From assembly GCF_014695385.1 (NCBI RefSeq), contig NZ_JACJOD010000014.1, positions 124,001 to 188,000 on the forward strand: 64,000 nucleotides of DNA, written 5' to 3'. Under the pieces are notes generated by a model, which was not told the DNA's origin, did no database searches, and saw only the letters and a program-made list of their open reading frames with translations. Both the position numbers and the translations under genes were made by a program. Shown in pieces: positions 62,544-64,000 of the stretch. The DNA comes from Trichocoleus sp. FACHB-46. Lineage in GTDB: Bacteria; Cyanobacteriota; Cyanobacteriia; FACHB-46. The stretch's first letter is position 1. Each line of letters begins with the position of its first letter.

Positions 62544-63656
62544 ATGACTAAGAATCCTGAATCATTTTCCGAAGAGTTACTCGCATGGCTACTGCAAGAC
62601 TCCAACTCAGCTGAATTTTCAACTGAGACGGGTGCCAATTCTATCAATTCAGGCAACCAGGCTCAGGTTGAGCCGCTCGCTTCTAGTCAAGCGAACCCAG
62701 CGGTTAACTATGAGAGTAACAGTCCTGAATTAGCAGACTTAGATCCGTTGGATTCAGAAGGGATAGACTTTGCACTGACTAACTCCAGTGAAGTGCCAGC
62801 CTTCTCCCCGCACTCAGGGAGCCAATCACTCAAACCGGGAGAAATACTTACTGTGCAAGACAGATTCCACGCTCTTTTAAAGCGTCGATTACAAACTGAA
62901 ATTCAACGCCATCCGCCCCTGTTTCCTTGGGAATCGGAGGTCTATGCTTACGAGCCTGATCAAGTTGACTCAACTGTGGTCGGGCAGGTTCCCAGGCGGT
63001 TATGGGCAGCTCAACTACGCAACCTGAGTGTCCCCGTTGCGCTACCAGAGGCGGTTCTGGCTCAATTGCTGGACCAATGCCAAGATTTGCTGCAAACTTC
63101 TTTGCGGGAAGGAGCCAAATTAGTTCGAGCGGTTGAGACCTTATTTCCGGGCCATACTCAAACTCTGAATGATTTGGCTGGTATGGTACTGGTGTCTCCG
63201 GCTCGCTCTGGAACCTTGGATGCTCAGATGGGATCCTCCCTATTAGAAACGAGCACTAAGTTTCCCGATAGTTATGAAGCGGCTACACCGAAGCAGCAAA
63301 TGGCGCTATCCCTTCTGGCGGCTCGCGAAATTTTAAGTTCGCTAACTTTATCGATTTCAGCTAGCCAATCTTGCCTGGAACGCCAGTGGTTAACAGCAGC
63401 AGGGCTGTTGACCTTGGAGATCCGCTATCAGCCTCAAGCAGAACCAAGACTCCGGGTGCAAGGTCGGTTACCTTCCGGTGGCAGCTTAAAGTTACAAGGG
63501 CGATCGACTCAATCAACCGCTTCTCGGTCGCGACCGGGTTGCATTAGCGTTGAGGTATTTGATCCACAACCCAATCAAACCTATCCTCTAACCGTGGAAT
63601 TCTACGACCAGGAGCAAGAGCCGCTGGTCTTTGTGATTCAGCCGCTGAGCGATTGA
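62544..63656 (+). CDS. patU: PatU-like heterocyst pattern protein, unsplit
   Basis: A 370-residue protein beginning SFSEELLAWLLQDSNSAEF, followed by an acidic, probably disordered stretch to ~105. A helical part (LLKRRLQTEIQRHPPLFPWE, LLDQCQDLLQTSLREGAKLV) comes next, and a beta-rich C-terminus (LLTLEIRYQPQAEPRLRVQG). It starts 11 bases after hetZ. In Anabaena PCC 7120 the equivalent is split into patU5 and patU3; here it is one frame. Its molecular function is unknown. Confidence 0.75.
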   Translation: MTKNPESFSEELLAWLLQDSNSAEFSTETGANSINSGNQAQVEPLASSQANPAVNYESNSPELADLDPLDSEGIDFALTNSSEVPAFSPHSGSQSLKPGEILTVQDRFHALLKRRLQTEIQRHPPLFPWESEVYAYEPDQVDSTVVGQVPRRLWAAQLRNLSVPVALPEAVLAQLLDQCQDLLQTSLREGAKLVRAVETLFPGHTQTLNDLAGMVLVSPARSGTLDAQMGSSLLETSTKFPDSYEAATPKQQMALSLLAAREILSSLTLSISASQSCLERQWLTAAGLLTLEIRYQPQAEPRLRVQGRLPSGGSLKLQGRSTQSTASRSRPGCISVEVFDPQPNQTYPLTVEFYDQEQEPLVFVIQPLSD

Positions 63657-63769
63657 GTGCTTAACCAGAATTGATTTTGTACAGAAGCGCTAGGATAACT
63701 CCAAGGCGCTTATGGTTGGCTTGCTACCAACCGCTGAGCGGCTAGAGTTAACTGCTTCTGTATAAATCT

Positions 63770-64000
63770 ATGTCTAACTCACCTGGGGTACGGCAACGGC
63801 GAGGCATCCCTGTTTGGCAGCAGCTACAGCAGCGTTTGCAATCACTGCCAAACGTTGAGGTGGAGGACTCGATCCTACTACGAGTACTTGTGCAGGTACT
63901 GGTAACGGTGGGAATTATCGCAACCGATATCGCGGCCAAGGATGCAGTGGCAGAATGGCCGATTACCAGTTATTGGGCGATTCCGTTGAGCTTGTTGGGG
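63770..64000 (+). CDS. TgpA-type membrane transglutaminase protein, 5' part
   Basis: The first 77 residues only; the gene runs off the window. The sequence MSNSPGVRQRRGIPVWQQLQ is followed by LPNVEVEDSILLRVLVQVLV and a membrane helix (TVGIIATDIAA). This fits the N-terminus of the cyanobacterial TgpA/DUF3488 transglutaminase-like membrane proteins as I remember them. A hairpin GGTTGG/CCAACC (63714-63732) lies between it and patU. Confidence 0.6.
   Translation, partial: MSNSPGVRQRRGIPVWQQLQQRLQSLPNVEVEDSILLRVLVQVLVTVGIIATDIAAKDAVAEWPITSYWAIPLSLLG

Overview
The window is chromosomal DNA of a cyanobacterium. The palindrome GCGATCGC (HIP1) recurs throughout. Several gene families are cyanobacterial or plastid-related: a Ycf23/DUF561 homologue, a PRC-barrel gene beside smc, solanesyl diphosphate synthase, WGxxGxxG and PEP-CTERM proteins, and a HetZ/PatU pair. 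HetZ and PatU point to a filamentous lineage. Whether it makes heterocysts cannot be decided from this window. No rRNA, tRNA, CRISPR array, transposase or prophage gene was recognised.

Layout. 1-776: end of a sugar-type ABC permease and a small membrane protein. 0.9-7.3 kb: mostly housekeeping or unknown genes (a DNA-binding-like protein, DUF4112, an SDR reductase, Ycf23, PepSY-like and PRC-barrel proteins). Between them, at 4.0-4.9 kb, is a small accessory module: a HEPN-like protein preceded by a 59-residue ORF. 7.3-14.7 kb (minus strand): smc, a zinc-ribbon membrane protein with five-plus-five tandem repeats, and a CASTOR/POLLUX-type channel. 14.8-26.1 kb: mixed metabolic and envelope genes, including a three-gene operon DUF2584 / enolase-superfamily epimerase / DUF1611 that may process D-glutamate or dipeptides. 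26.3-31.9 kb (plus strand): a helical protein, a DUF4349 lipoprotein, a Ser/Thr kinase and a large coiled-coil/TPR protein.

32.3-46.4 kb (minus strand) is a surface-polysaccharide locus. It holds two large polytopic membrane proteins, a Glf-like flavoprotein, five family-2 glycosyltransferases and a Wzm/Wzt ABC exporter whose ATPase carries a C-terminal carbohydrate-binding type domain. The expected product is a glycan assembled on a lipid carrier in the cytoplasm and exported by the ABC pair. Three of the glycosyltransferases appear to share one accessory module, N-terminal in two and C-terminal in the third.

46.7-64 kb: a PGRP-type amidase, a hybrid histidine kinase, a RecB-like nuclease, an HPP membrane protein, a nitrilase and a cation/proton antiporter. 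These are followed by amiC-type amidase, murI, sds, a small conserved gene, hetZ, an unsplit patU, and the start of a TgpA-type transglutaminase gene. This last block links septal peptidoglycan cutting, D-glutamate supply, plastoquinone side-chain synthesis and filament patterning genes. Its order resembles, from memory, that of Anabaena PCC 7120.

Names rest on motifs and recalled family resemblance, because no database search was possible.
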